NCBI GenBank assembly: GCA_030706685.1
Contig: JAUZOA010000051.1
Span: 1-37,848 of the forward strand
Reading direction: 5' to 3'
DNA: 37,848 nucleotides
Origin: Bacteroidota bacterium
Lineage (GTDB): Bacteria; Bacteroidota; Bacteroidia; Chitinophagales; Chitinophagaceae
In this document: one piece after another, positions 16,942 to 26,322 of the stretch
How the letters are laid out: every line of letters starts with the position of its first letter
Position numbering within the stretch: position 1 is the stretch's first letter
The notes under the pieces: model-generated
Databases searched by the model: none
Seen by the model: only the letters and a program-made list of their open reading frames with translations
What the model was told of the DNA's origin: nothing
Program-made: the position numbers and the translations under genes

Positions 16942-17934
16942 ATGTATATGTCAATTCTCCGAGGCTGTTGTTTGCTGGCTGTTGTTTTATTTCTCCTGGC
17001 CGGTTGTAAACCAAAAAAGAAACCTTCGCTTTCCGGTGAGGGTCAAGTAGCCATAAACGATTTCATTGATTTTTTCCCGGTACGAACGCTTCCTTACCAG
17101 TTTACCGATTCTTCTTTGGAAAAAATGGAGGAAGACTCTTTGCTTATCAGTTATAAAGTATTTACGCAATTTGTTGATGATTCCGTGGCCGGCCGGCTCT
17201 TTGGCAAGGGTGTAAAGCCGAAATTATACGCCATGGCCCGGGTAAAGGCTCATGGCGGAGAGAATTATTTGTTTATTAAAAGCCTTTCAGGCGATAAAAG
17301 GGAAGCCTTTGTGTTTGCGTTTGGCAAAAAAAATAAATTAACAGATGGCCTTTCTGTTTTACGGGTTGATCAAAACTCATCCACGCAACAATCGGCCAGT
17401 ATAGACAAAAGTTACAGTGTCAATAAAATCATCACCCGGAAAAACCCGGATGGAAGCATTAGTGACGGTAAAGATGTATATAGCCTGAACACCGAGAACG
17501 GAAAATTCACACTGATCATGACCGATGCTTTGGATGCCACCATTACAGAGTTGGTGAACCCGATTGATACTCTTCGCCGGAAAAATAAATATTCAGCAGA
17601 TTATGGAACAGGTAAAATGAACCTCGTTTCCATAAGGGATGGCAGAAAGAGCGACCGCCTGAGTTTTTTTATTCACTTTGACAAAAGCAATGGGACCTGT
17701 ACCGGCGAGTTGAGGGGGGAAGCGATCATAAAATCGGCTTCTTTGGCCGAATACCGCCAGGGCGGTGACCCCTGCGTATTACAATTTATTTTTACTCCAT
17801 CGTCCGTCACGGTGAAAGAACTGGAAGGCTGTGGATCGCACCGGGGTTTGCGTTGTTCTTTTGATGGAACATTTCCGAGGAAAAAAGAGCCAAAGTCAAA
17901 GGGTAACAAAAAGAAAACAACCCTGGGCAAATAA
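16942..17934 (+). CDS. Putative lipoprotein of unknown function
   Basis: A 330-residue protein with a lipoprotein signal peptide: hydrophobic core LLAVVLFLLAGC, with the lipidated Cys at residue 22, then a Lys-rich stretch. No known domain is recognised. The mature part is mixed, with long beta-rich stretches (LYAMARVKAHGGENYLFIKS, then REAFVFAFGKK) and a Lys-rich C terminus (KKEPKSKGNKKK). It carries about four Cys near the end (DPCVLQF, LEGCGSHRGLRC) that could form disulphides. It is divergent from mntR, and the candidate operator lies between them, so metal control is possible but unproven. Confidence 0.7.
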   Translation: MYMSILRGCCLLAVVLFLLAGCKPKKKPSLSGEGQVAINDFIDFFPVRTLPYQFTDSSLEKMEEDSLLISYKVFTQFVDDSVAGRLFGKGVKPKLYAMARVKAHGGENYLFIKSLSGDKREAFVFAFGKKNKLTDGLSVLRVDQNSSTQQSASIDKSYSVNKIITRKNPDGSISDGKDVYSLNTENGKFTLIMTDALDATITELVNPIDTLRRKNKYSADYGTGKMNLVSIRDGRKSDRLSFFIHFDKSNGTCTGELRGEAIIKSASLAEYRQGGDPCVLQFIFTPSSVTVKELEGCGSHRGLRCSFDGTFPRKKEPKSKGNKKKTTLGK

Positions 17935-18021
17935 CCCGCGCTTATTCAGTATCAGACTGTTCGTCAATATCGTTCCGATTATTTTCCCTTATTTTGTGCT
18001 GCCGTGTAAAAAAAACACACC

Positions 18022-19677
18022 ATGAGTTTTACTAATTTTTCTGTTCCCTATCCCATAGAACAACGTTATGCAAAGAAAGTGGCTTATTTCTCCATGGAAT
18101 TTGCTGTGCACCAGCCGCTGAAAATTTATAGTGGCGGTCTTGGATTCCTCGCGGGCTCACACTTGCGGAGCGCCTATGAGCTGAGACAGAATATGATCGG
18201 GATAGGTATATTATGGAAATATGGTTATTACGATCAGCAACGCCACCAGGATCAGACATTGCAGGTAACCTGGACAGAAAAACAATACGCGTTCCTGGAA
18301 GATACAGGAATCAAATTCCAGATCAGTGTTCACGAGCATCCTGTCTGGGTAAAAGCTTATTACCTGAATCCCGAAACTTTTAAATCGGCCCCGCTTTTTT
18401 TACTGAGTACGGATGTACCGGAAAACGATTATGTTTCGCAGACTATTTCTCACCGGCTCTACGATGCCAATGTAGCTACCAAAGTCGCCCAGTTTATTTT
18501 ACTGGGAGTAGGTGGCGCGAAGCTGATGGATGAGATCGGTTTTAACCCTGACCTCTATCATCTCAATGAAGCACATGGATTGTCCGCCGCGTTTTACCTC
18601 TATAAAAAATATGATAATAATCTTGAAGAACTGAAGAAAAAGCTGGTGTTTACCACGCATACACCCGAGGAAGCAGGAAATGAAAAACATGATATTTATC
18701 TCTGTCATAAGATGAGTTATTTCTGCGGGCTGAGTGTGGAGGAAGTGAAGAAACTGACCGGGAGTACTGATGATGCTTTCAGCCATTCCCTGGCAGCTTT
18801 GCGTTTCGCGCATATCGCCAACGGGGTATCACAATTGCATGGTGTGGTATCAAGGCTCATGTGGAGTAAATATGAGAATATCTGCCCGATCATTTCTATT
18901 ACCAATGCGCAGAACTGGTGGTATTGGTCCGACAAACAGCTATACCGTTTCATGGAAGGAGACAATGATTATGGTTTTGATGACAGGAAGAAATACCTGA
19001 AGAAAAGAGCTTTTGAGATCGTTGCCGACCAGACGGGTAAACTATTCCATCCTAAAGTCTTTACTTTGGTATGGGCCCGCCGCTTCGCGGGTTATAAAAG
19101 AGCCGGTCTTATCACTACGGATGAAGAACGTTTCAAAAAACTATTAAGTAGTAAAGAATACCCGGTGCAGATCATCTGGGCGGGTAAGCCTTACCCGGTG
19201 GATCATCCTGCCATCAGTGATTTTAATCAACTGGTACAGGTGAGTAAGCGGTATAGAAATGTGGCGGTGCTTACAGGCTATGAGCTTACTTTATCGAAGC
19301 GGCTGAAGCAGGCAGCGGACTGCTGGCTGAATAATCCCCGTGTGCCGCGGGAAGCATCCGGTACCAGCGGAATGACGGCCGCCATGAACGGAGCCGTAAA
19401 TTTTTCAACCGATGACGGATGGATTCCCGAATTCATCAATCATGGCAACAATGGCTTTGTAGTGCCGCAGGCTGATTACGCGAATATGGCGGTACACGAG
19501 CAGGACGAGTACGACCTGAATAAGTTATACGAGATACTGGAAAAGGAAATATTGCCTTTATATTATGATGACCATAATACCTGGCGCGATGTGATGCAGA
19601 ACGGAATGCGGGATGTCCGCTTCCGCTTTGACAGCAACAGGATGGCGCATGAGTATTATGAGTTGCTCTACAAATAA
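18022..19677 (+). CDS. glgP: Alpha-glucan phosphorylase family protein, short form
   Basis: A 551-residue cytoplasmic protein of the glycogen phosphorylase family (GT35), short form lacking the N-terminal region of the 850-residue type. Clear markers are VAYFSMEFAVHQPLKIYSGG and LGFLAGSHLRSAYEL near the start, FTTHTPEEAGNEKHD in the middle, and LVWARRFAGYKRAGLI, IIWAGKPYP and WLNNPRVPREASGTSGM in the second half. Where other members have the lysine that holds pyridoxal phosphate (GTSGMK), this protein has Thr452 (GTSGMT, codon ACG at 19375). If the classical cofactor chemistry is lost, it may be a non-phosphorolytic glucosyltransferase. The GH13 gene at 22081 suggests shared alpha-glucan metabolism. 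Confidence 0.88.
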   Translation: MSFTNFSVPYPIEQRYAKKVAYFSMEFAVHQPLKIYSGGLGFLAGSHLRSAYELRQNMIGIGILWKYGYYDQQRHQDQTLQVTWTEKQYAFLEDTGIKFQISVHEHPVWVKAYYLNPETFKSAPLFLLSTDVPENDYVSQTISHRLYDANVATKVAQFILLGVGGAKLMDEIGFNPDLYHLNEAHGLSAAFYLYKKYDNNLEELKKKLVFTTHTPEEAGNEKHDIYLCHKMSYFCGLSVEEVKKLTGSTDDAFSHSLAALRFAHIANGVSQLHGVVSRLMWSKYENICPIISITNAQNWWYWSDKQLYRFMEGDNDYGFDDRKKYLKKRAFEIVADQTGKLFHPKVFTLVWARRFAGYKRAGLITTDEERFKKLLSSKEYPVQIIWAGKPYPVDHPAISDFNQLVQVSKRYRNVAVLTGYELTLSKRLKQAADCWLNNPRVPREASGTSGMTAAMNGAVNFSTDDGWIPEFINHGNNGFVVPQADYANMAVHEQDEYDLNKLYEILEKEILPLYYDDHNTWRDVMQNGMRDVRFRFDSNRMAHEYYELLYK

Positions 19678-19694
19678 GTAATTTTCATTTATAC

Positions 19695-20138
19695 ATGGAA
19701 CAAACAGAGCAAAATAATCTGTTTGAAATAAAACTTAACGCCGAAGGAAAACTTTATATCAGGAATTTTGCCGGGATCGTCCGGGTCATCATACTTATCA
19801 GTATTGCGCTTTCGCTGCTTCATATTGTATCAGCTATCATAGAGGCTATTTGGATGAGACCACTTAATTACCGGGGTGTTTAGTTATTGCAGTTTCGTCA
19901 TAATATATCACCCCTTTACACAGCTATTTATTTAACCCTTTTCACTTTCCAGATTTATTACTATTGGAAAGTGACCTATTTTTCAATAAAAGGAATTGAT
20001 TACAATGATGAAACTGCATTCAACATGTCCTTTCAATATTTGTACAAGCATGCTGTTTTCGGTTGCCTTACCCTGGCTTGTTCATTACCCGTTAGCCTTT
20101 TTGATTTTTATATTATGATAAAATATTATTTAAACTGA
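19695..20138 (+). pseudogene. Small membrane protein gene interrupted by an amber codon
   Basis: Two open stretches lie in the same frame: 62 codons from ATG 19695 to a TAG at 19881-19883, then TTA TTG CAG continuing for about 85 codons to 20138. The second half has no ATG start. Together they would make about 148 residues with three membrane segments (near IVRVIILISIALSLLHIVSA, LYTAIYLTLFTFQIYYYW and FGCLTLACSLPVSLFDFYI), a plausible whole small membrane protein like many in Chitinophagaceae. Real genes here end in TAG (mntR, the acetyltransferase), so TAG is not reassigned. Either the gene is broken or the TAG is a sequencing error. It starts 17 bases after glgP. Confidence 0.7.
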
Positions 20139-20242
20139 TCAATGATTTCGTGGGTGCCCCTATTAGTTTTATAATAGTGGTTAACCTGTAATGGCAAATT
20201 CAGGATAGCATCAAGGCAGAACGTTTACTTATTATAAATACA

Positions 20243-20731
20243 ATGGAAAATAAAAAAGCAAATAGTATCCTTTTCGTATTGTTAGTTTTTCTTTCCTGTT
20301 CATTACCAAGATTAGGTATAACAAAAAGTGATGTAGCCGGGAATCCCATCAAAATGCACGGATTTTATTATAACAAACCTGATTATTGGAGTTTTATATT
20401 TTACCAAAATGGGATCTTCAGGGGAGATTTTGGAGCTGGAGATGAAAAAAGTATTGACTACATTACCAGGACATTTACAGATTCGAATAACATCAAAAAT
20501 GATTACCGTATTCCTTATGCCTGGGGGCTATTTAAAATAGATGGAAGTAAAATCAGTATTGAAAAATGGGAAAGCAGGGAATGGGCGGCTTACGGCATTA
20601 CTAAATACTCAGGGATAATATTAAATGATTCTACATTATTAATTGATCACCCTGTAGTCGGGAAGGACACTTTTTATTTTCACTACCTGCCTGTAAAACC
20701 GGATAGTACAAATAAATTTATCAGGGAATAA
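20243..20731 (+). CDS. Putative lipoprotein
   Basis: A 162-residue protein with a lipoprotein signal (ILFVLLVFLSC, with the Cys at residue 19). The mature part contains MHGFYYNKPDYWSFIFYQNG, then YAWGLFKIDGSKISIEKWES, and IILNDSTLLIDHPVV, a pattern of short beta strands as in small lipocalin-like or DUF proteins. I recognise no family. No neighbour hints at a function, and it may be cotranscribed with the interrupted gene before it. Confidence 0.7.
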   Translation: MENKKANSILFVLLVFLSCSLPRLGITKSDVAGNPIKMHGFYYNKPDYWSFIFYQNGIFRGDFGAGDEKSIDYITRTFTDSNNIKNDYRIPYAWGLFKIDGSKISIEKWESREWAAYGITKYSGIILNDSTLLIDHPVVGKDTFYFHYLPVKPDSTNKFIRE

Positions 20732-20747
20732 ATTTATTTCCTCGTCA

Positions 20748-21965
20748 TCACTGAAATTCTCCCGTCAGTTGTTCTGTATTCTTTTCTGCCGGATAGAAAC
20801 TTATTATTTTTTTGATCACCACTTCCACAATCGCATCCGGGCAGGAAGCGCCGCTGGTAACAAGAATTTTCACAGGCTCCCTGCGGGGAAGATAATTGCT
20901 CGTCAATATTTCCTGCTTGATATGAAAATCATAATGGAGTATATCTCTCCTGGAGAGTATTTTGTCTTCGTTACTGATAAAATAGGTGGGCAACTTCTCT
21001 TCGCATAATTCCACCAAATGAGAAGTATTGGAAGAATTATACCCGCCGACAACAATAGCCAGATCGGCTTTTGTTTCCAGCATCGCGGTCACAGCACTCT
21101 GGTTGTCATTCGTAGCATAGCAAAGTGTATCCCGGGTATCGGCAAAATGTCCTTCCGCATTGTTCCCATATTTCCGTATCATTATTTGCTTGAGGAAATC
21201 GGCAATGGCCTGCGTATCGGTGGCCAGCATGGTAGTCTGGTTGACCACGCCTATTCTGCCCAAATCCCTTTCCACATGAAAACCTTCTGAATACTGTCCA
21301 TTGAATTCGCTGTAAAACTGTGTAGTTTTTTTTTCACCGGTAATATATTTTGCCAGTTCCTGTGCCTGCTTTATATCTTTTATTACTACCGACGGCGCAT
21401 GAGCGGCTGCACGGGAAAATGTGGCCCTTGTTTCTTCGTGATCAGGTTTGCCATGTATAACGATGGTATAATTGTCCTTGGCGATCGCCTCGCCCCGGTT
21501 CCATACTTTTTCTACAAAGGGGCAGGTAGTGTTATATTTTTTCGCAGGGATACCGATATCATACAATTTCTTTTCTATTTCCAGCGTAGTGCCAAAAGCA
21601 GGAATGATCACAATATCATCGCTGTTCAGTTCATCGAAGGAAACGAGTTGCTTTCCATAAGTATCCTGGAGGAATTTTATTCCATGCGATTCAAGATCGG
21701 CATTTACCTGGGGGTTGTGGATCATCTCACTCAATAAAAAGATTCGTTTGCCTGGATTTTCTTCCACAGTCCTGAAAGCGATCTCGATGGCATTTTCTAC
21801 TCCATAACAGAACCCGAAATGACGGGCAAGGAACACCTGCACAGGCCCGAAATCAAGCAGGGTAGGGGTAAAATCTTTTTTCATTTTATCCATTTCCTTC
21901 CGCTTTTTTTTAATAGCGCTGATCAGGGGACTCCGGTAAATAATGGGGACTTCGAAACTTTTCAT
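20748..21965 (-). CDS. ispH: 4-hydroxy-3-methylbut-2-enyl diphosphate reductase (IspH/LytB)
   Basis: The last enzyme of the MEP isoprenoid pathway. It reduces HMBPP to IPP and DMAPP with an iron-sulphur cluster. The three cluster cysteines are C53 (RHFGFCYGVENAI), C148 (NTTCPFVEKVW) and C282 (DTLCYATNDNQ). The HGKPDHEET motif, the VNQTT motif and the GGYNSSNTSHLVELC motif, which bind substrate, are all present. At 405 residues it is longer than the Escherichia coli form (316), as in other Bacteroidota. The first 30 residues are Lys-rich and the true start could be a later Met (residue 25 or 28). A TAAATTTG box at 21995-22002 is a likely -7 element. Confidence 0.95.
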   Translation of the reverse strand: MKSFEVPIIYRSPLISAIKKKRKEMDKMKKDFTPTLLDFGPVQVFLARHFGFCYGVENAIEIAFRTVEENPGKRIFLLSEMIHNPQVNADLESHGIKFLQDTYGKQLVSFDELNSDDIVIIPAFGTTLEIEKKLYDIGIPAKKYNTTCPFVEKVWNRGEAIAKDNYTIVIHGKPDHEETRATFSRAAAHAPSVVIKDIKQAQELAKYITGEKKTTQFYSEFNGQYSEGFHVERDLGRIGVVNQTTMLATDTQAIADFLKQIMIRKYGNNAEGHFADTRDTLCYATNDNQSAVTAMLETKADLAIVVGGYNSSNTSHLVELCEEKLPTYFISNEDKILSRRDILHYDFHIKQEILTSNYLPRREPVKILVTSGASCPDAIVEVVIKKIISFYPAEKNTEQLTGEFQ

Positions 21966-21994
21966 GATTGAGCTTAGCTTACCTAAACAACATA

Positions 21995-22002
21995 CAAATT
22001 TA
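21995..22002 (-). promoter_or_regulatory. -7 box for ispH
   Basis: The minus strand reads TAAATTTG, an exact TAnnTTTG, 29 bases before the ispH ATG. No clear -33 TTG is seen. Confidence 0.4.
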
Positions 22003-22023
22003 ACCTTAGTTGAGGTAATATTA

Positions 22024-22056
22024 TTGTAAAGAATAAAACGGGATAAAATATCTTTG
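22024..22056 (+). promoter_or_regulatory. Bacteroidota promoter of the GH13 gene
   Basis: TTG at 22024-22026 and TATCTTTG at 22049-22056 are separated by 22 bases, close to the TTG-N19-21-TAnnTTTG pattern. The start codon is at 22081, giving a leader of about 18 bases. It lies back to back with the ispH box. Confidence 0.6.
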
Positions 22057-22080
22057 CCCGGATCATAAGACAGTTAGCTG

Positions 22081-23361
22081 ATGAATAGACCTTTCCAAAC
22101 GTTAGACTGGGTGCATACCACGAATGTATACGAAGTAAACGTCCGCCAATATACGCCTGAAGGGACTTTTAATGCTTTCTCGAAGCAACTTCCAAGACTA
22201 AAAGATATGGGAGTTCAGACAATGTGGTTTATGCCTGTCACCCCGATATCCGTGCAAAACAGGAAAGGGACCCTGGGCAGTTATTATGCCTGCTCCGATT
22301 ACATGGCCATCAACCCTGAATTCGGAACGCTGGATGATTTTAAAAAACTGGTAAAAAAAGCTCACCGGCTGGGGCTTAAGGTGATGATCGACTGGGTGGC
22401 TAATCATACGGGATGGGATCATGTCTGGACAAAGTCAGACCCTGATTTTTTTTCAAGAGATGAGCAGGGGAATTTTATGCCGCCTTTTCCCGACTGGGAA
22501 GATGTGATTCACCTTGATTATACCAATAAAAATTTATGGGAGGCGATGATCCGGGCGATGACATTCTGGGTAAAGGAATGTAACCTGGATGGATTTCGTT
22601 GTGATATGGCCAACCTGGTACCGCTGGATTTCTGGAAAGAAGCCAGGACCCGGCTTGATGCCATCAAACCGTTATTCTGGTTTGGAGAAATGGAGGATGT
22701 AAATTATCATGAAGTGTTTGATGCTTCTTATTCCTGGGAATTGCTGCATACTATGGAAAAATACTGGAAACAGGAAACTAATATCTCCGGTCTTGATGCA
22801 GTCCTGTTTAAATATGATACATTATATCCCAAATCAGCGCTTAAGGTTTTTTTTACCAGCAACCACGACGAAAACTCCCATAGCGGAACAGAATACGAAC
22901 GCATGGGCGACGCGGCTAAACCCTTTGCTGTATTTTGCGCTACCCGGAACAGCATTCCTTTGATCTATAACGGGCAGGAAATGCCTCTTATTGATAAAAG
23001 GTTGGCTTTTTTTGATAAGGATACTATCCCCTGGACAAAAGAATATGCCCTCCATGATTTCTACAAAACTTTACTTACCCTTCGTATCAGCAATCCTGCG
23101 CTGCGTGCCGGCGATCCGAATGCCAGGATCTACAGGCTGGATACAACGGATAATGTGAACGTTTTTGCTTACCTGAGAAAATATAATGAGAAAGAAGTAT
23201 TGGTGATCCTCAACCTTTCTGCTTTGCAGGTAAGAGTAGGTATAATCGGGCAGGTAGCGACAGGGCAATACAAAAACGTTTTTACCGATGCGATGATTGA
23301 TCTTTCCCCGGAATTGATATTTGAACTGGGAAAATGGGAATACCTGGTCTTTGAAAAATAG
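22081..23361 (+). CDS. Alpha-amylase family glycoside hydrolase (GH13)
   Basis: A 426-residue (beta/alpha)8 enzyme of family GH13 acting on alpha-glucans. Catalytic residues are the nucleophile D175 (LDGFRCDMANLV), the acid/base E203 (WFGEMEDVNYH) and D263 (TSNHDENSHS). Region I reads VMIDWVANHTGWDH. There is a small C-terminal beta domain after residue 355 (NVNVFAYLRKYNEKEVLVIL). It has no signal peptide, so it works in the cytoplasm, perhaps on glycogen or imported maltodextrin with the phosphorylase family protein at 18022. Whether it is an amylase, a neopullulanase-like enzyme or a transferase cannot be settled from the motifs. Confidence 0.93.
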   Translation: MNRPFQTLDWVHTTNVYEVNVRQYTPEGTFNAFSKQLPRLKDMGVQTMWFMPVTPISVQNRKGTLGSYYACSDYMAINPEFGTLDDFKKLVKKAHRLGLKVMIDWVANHTGWDHVWTKSDPDFFSRDEQGNFMPPFPDWEDVIHLDYTNKNLWEAMIRAMTFWVKECNLDGFRCDMANLVPLDFWKEARTRLDAIKPLFWFGEMEDVNYHEVFDASYSWELLHTMEKYWKQETNISGLDAVLFKYDTLYPKSALKVFFTSNHDENSHSGTEYERMGDAAKPFAVFCATRNSIPLIYNGQEMPLIDKRLAFFDKDTIPWTKEYALHDFYKTLLTLRISNPALRAGDPNARIYRLDTTDNVNVFAYLRKYNEKEVLVILNLSALQVRVGIIGQVATGQYKNVFTDAMIDLSPELIFELGKWEYLVFEK

Positions 23362-23480
23362 CCAGGGTTTTTCAGAAAATTGGCTTGATAAGGGAGCCTG
23401 AGTACATACCCTTTATATTATAAGTCCACGGATCTTCGATACCCAGTCCCTTCCTGCTTTTATAATAAGACTTCCTGAAT

Positions 23481-23518
23481 AAAAAAATCCGTCCCGCAGA
23501 TGCGGGACGGATTTTTTT
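23481..23518. terminator. Bidirectional terminator
   Basis: A perfect 18-bp stem runs from AAAAAAATCC to GGATTTTTTT, with the core CCGTCCCGCA / TGCGGGACGG around the bases GA. It lies between the convergent GH13 and degP genes and has T runs on both strands. Confidence 0.95.
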
Positions 23519-23535
23519 ATTAGTTCTTTTAATAA

Positions 23536-25029
23536 TTATTCATCACCCAAACTTAATGGGTAAGTATAAGTTCCATCAGAACCGGGATAGATTCCCTGTA
23601 CCTGTACAGTACTATCTTCAAGGGTTGATAATAACTTACTTAATTCCTGGACATTTTTTACATCTTCCCCATTTATATTCAGAATGATAAAGCCATCCTG
23701 CATGCGGGTGCGTCCAAGCGGACTATCTTTCTTGATGTTTTTTACTATTACGCCACCCTCTACGTTGTATTCCTGTGCTTTCTTCTTGTCCAATGTAGTC
23801 AACTCTGCTCCAAGCGCATCATTGATACCATTGGAAACTATTTCATCGTAGGTGCCTGTCTTGGTGCTCAGGGTAGCATTAGTCGTATACTCTTTTCCTT
23901 CGCGCTTATAGGCTATTTTTACTTTATCACCGGCATTATAGGAAGCGATCGTTCCCTGCAATTCTGTCCATGAATTGATGGGTATATCATTTACGCTTGT
24001 AATCACGTCTCCGTTTTTAAGACCGATATTGGCGGCAGCTCCGTCTTTGGCTACACCACCGATATGCGCACCATCACCTGCCTCTACCTTTGCCGGATCA
24101 ACCTGTACACCGAGATAGGGCCTTTTTACATCGCCGAATTTAATCAGGTCATTGACAATTTTCTTTACCAGGTTTACCGGGATAGCAAATGAATAACCGG
24201 CATAAGTGCCGCTGGGCGCGAGAATAGCGGAATTAATACCAATTAATTGTCCGTCGGTAGTTATTAAAGCGCCGCCGCTATTGCCCTGGTTCACTGCCGC
24301 ATCAGTTTGAATAAAAGATTCGATAGGTGTCTGGCTCTGGCGTCCATTAATACCGATGGATCTTCCTTTGGCGCTGATTATACCTGCTGTGACGGTAGTT
24401 TCGAGCGAGAGAGGGTAACCTACGGCTAAAACCCACTGACCCAGCCTTACATTGTCTGAATTGCCATAGAGCAAGTAAGGGAAACCTGCGCCTTCAATTT
24501 TTAGTACAGCAATATCACTGCTGGGATCCCTGCCGATCAGTTTTGCTTTGTATACTTTTTTATTGTGGAGCGTTACCGTGATCTCGTCAGCAACTCCTGT
24601 TCCGCCATCGGATATTACGTGGTTGTTAGTAACGATATACCCGTCATCACTTATGATAACCCCACTTCCCGAAGCTCGTTGTTCCGGTTGTATCTGCGGG
24701 AAATTAAAAAACTGATCAAACCAATCATCGCCCATCGAGCTGCCACGGTTACGACCAAGATTATTACTTACTCTTTTGGCGGGAATTTTTGTCTTGATAT
24801 GCACTACTGCCGGCACGGCTGTACTGGCAGCTTTGGTAAAATCAACTGCATCGTTAGTACCCACCCCTGTATTCTCCAGGTAGCGGGCATAATTTGCAGG
24901 AAGATTCGTGTTTGTTGCAAGTATAGAGGCTGTAGCTTTCTTAGTGGTAATTTTATTGTATGTCCACACACTGCCCACAGCCGATGTCGCACTGACTGCA
25001 ACGACCAGCAATAGTTGTTTCCATTTCAT
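23536..25029 (-). CDS. degP: Periplasmic serine protease DegP/HtrA (Do family)
   Basis: A 497-residue envelope protease and chaperone. An N-terminal hydrophobic segment (LLLVVAVSATSAVGSVWTY) is a signal anchor or signal peptide. The trypsin-like domain carries H137 (VTNNHVISDGG), D172 (RDPSSDIAVLKI) and S251 (AAVNQGNSGGALITTDG). Two PDZ domains follow, around 300-385 (RPYLGVQVDPA) and 400-490. It refolds or degrades damaged outer membrane and periplasmic proteins. Length matches the family. It is a single-gene unit, with a terminator on the side of the stop codon. Confidence 0.95.
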   Translation of the reverse strand: MKWKQLLLVVAVSATSAVGSVWTYNKITTKKATASILATNTNLPANYARYLENTGVGTNDAVDFTKAASTAVPAVVHIKTKIPAKRVSNNLGRNRGSSMGDDWFDQFFNFPQIQPEQRASGSGVIISDDGYIVTNNHVISDGGTGVADEITVTLHNKKVYKAKLIGRDPSSDIAVLKIEGAGFPYLLYGNSDNVRLGQWVLAVGYPLSLETTVTAGIISAKGRSIGINGRQSQTPIESFIQTDAAVNQGNSGGALITTDGQLIGINSAILAPSGTYAGYSFAIPVNLVKKIVNDLIKFGDVKRPYLGVQVDPAKVEAGDGAHIGGVAKDGAAANIGLKNGDVITSVNDIPINSWTELQGTIASYNAGDKVKIAYKREGKEYTTNATLSTKTGTYDEIVSNGINDALGAELTTLDKKKAQEYNVEGGVIVKNIKKDSPLGRTRMQDGFIILNINGEDVKNVQELSKLLSTLEDSTVQVQGIYPGSDGTYTYPLSLGDE

Positions 25030-25223
25030 AGTTGTATTATCCTTTTTTATTTTTGAATTTTTTTACAAAGGTTAATTATCAATTCTTATACCTTTCTGCT
25101 ACAAAGTAACGAACAGTATAAGTGATTAAAAGCCCGCTTGTTCAGTTTAACAAATCATTTACTAAGCCCTTCGTACTTGTAGGACAAATTTATTAAGAAA
25201 TTAAGAGTAAAACGAAAACAGTT

Positions 25224-26222
25224 TTACAGGTGGCTGAGAAAGGCCAAAGTATCAACGCCATCTGCATAGTCAGCGATGGCCGGATACTGGGTTTTTCCCA
25301 TAGGCACAAAGTTTTTGCCTGCTATACACTGGATCGCCGGGTTATCTTTTAATGACTCAATTAAAACATTCTCAGAGGAATAAAATTCGTAGTTAAGCTG
25401 GCTGATAGGGGAAAAAAGAGAGGTGTCTTCCACCAGCAAAATAGATGAATTACTCATATAAAATTTCTTGTTCAACAGGTGAATAGCAAGGTTATAATCA
25501 TAATTATGCCGGTATTTATGATAATCAGCCAGGTAATCGTATTTTTTAAAAGCGGTTAATAGCGGGATAAAATCATAATGTTCCGGTACATAGATCTTTG
25601 TCACATTGCGACAGCCAAGCCCAAAATACAGGTATACATCATCCGCGAGTTTTTCCAGGTCGCCCGGTGTTTCTTTACCGGTAAGAATAGCTACGGATGT
25701 CCTGTTGCGTCGGATGATATGCGGGTATTTTTTAAAGTAGTACTCAAAATAGCCTGCCGAATTATTGCTGCCGGTAGCGATGTAGGCATCACAGTTTTTC
25801 AGCATGCCTGCGAACTGGGCTAGTCCACTTATCTCTTCATTCCAGCTTATCATTGTTTCTACGAGATGCCGAATCAGTGCATCATCTTTGGAGGAAGGCT
25901 TGATGATCGCTTTATGACCGGCAATAAAAACACAAAGAAAATCATGAAAACCAACCAGTGGGATATTGCCGGCCATGACGATGCCGACGAGTTGGGGTTT
26001 ATGGTTGATGGAGGGCAGTTCATAAGGGGCAACCCATTTTTCAAGAATATCTTTTTCCAGGAAATTTTGGGCAATATTCTTTGCAGCGAATTCTACAAAT
26101 TCCGGAATGAACCACACATTTTCATTCACCGCTTTTTCTTTAGCCTGTTGCCATCCGGGGTCACCGGATAGCATATATTCTCCCAGTCTTACAAGTAAAC
26201 CAATACGATGTTGTAAAATCAT
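25224..26222 (-). CDS. Acyl-CoA reductase (LuxC-like)
   Basis: A 332-residue protein of the acyl-CoA reductase family (LuxC-like, aldehyde dehydrogenase fold), which reduces fatty acyl-CoA to aldehyde with NADPH. The catalytic Cys is C204 in YFGLGCRNVTKIYVPEHYDF. The cofactor region holds VMAGNIPLVGFHDF and AIIKPSSKDDALIRHLVE, and IATGSNNSAGYFEYYF precedes. No signal peptide. It is divergent from the ferredoxin gene, a neighbour pair I know from many Bacteroidota, so the ferredoxin may supply electrons; that is inference. Confidence 0.9.
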   Translation of the reverse strand: MILQHRIGLLVRLGEYMLSGDPGWQQAKEKAVNENVWFIPEFVEFAAKNIAQNFLEKDILEKWVAPYELPSINHKPQLVGIVMAGNIPLVGFHDFLCVFIAGHKAIIKPSSKDDALIRHLVETMISWNEEISGLAQFAGMLKNCDAYIATGSNNSAGYFEYYFKKYPHIIRRNRTSVAILTGKETPGDLEKLADDVYLYFGLGCRNVTKIYVPEHYDFIPLLTAFKKYDYLADYHKYRHNYDYNLAIHLLNKKFYMSNSSILLVEDTSLFSPISQLNYEFYSSENVLIESLKDNPAIQCIAGKNFVPMGKTQYPAIADYADGVDTLAFLSHL

Positions 26223-26232
26223 TCTAATGATG

Positions 26233-26261
26233 TTGTAAAATCATTTGTAATATTATCTTTG
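26233..26261 (+). promoter_or_regulatory. Promoter of the ferredoxin gene
   Basis: TTG at 26233-26235 and TATCTTTG at 26254-26261 are 18 bases apart, a good fit to the Bacteroidota pattern. The start codon at 26323 gives a leader of about 55 bases. Confidence 0.55.
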
Positions 26262-26322
26262 TTACAATACCTTCGGGATGCAAAAATAACTTTAACCTGT
26301 TAAACATTTAATTGTATAAGAT

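Noticed and set aside
19881-19883. Amber codon reassigned to an amino acid
   Set aside because: Other well-supported genes in the window end in TAG at their natural ends (mntR, the acetyltransferase), so TAG is a stop codon here.
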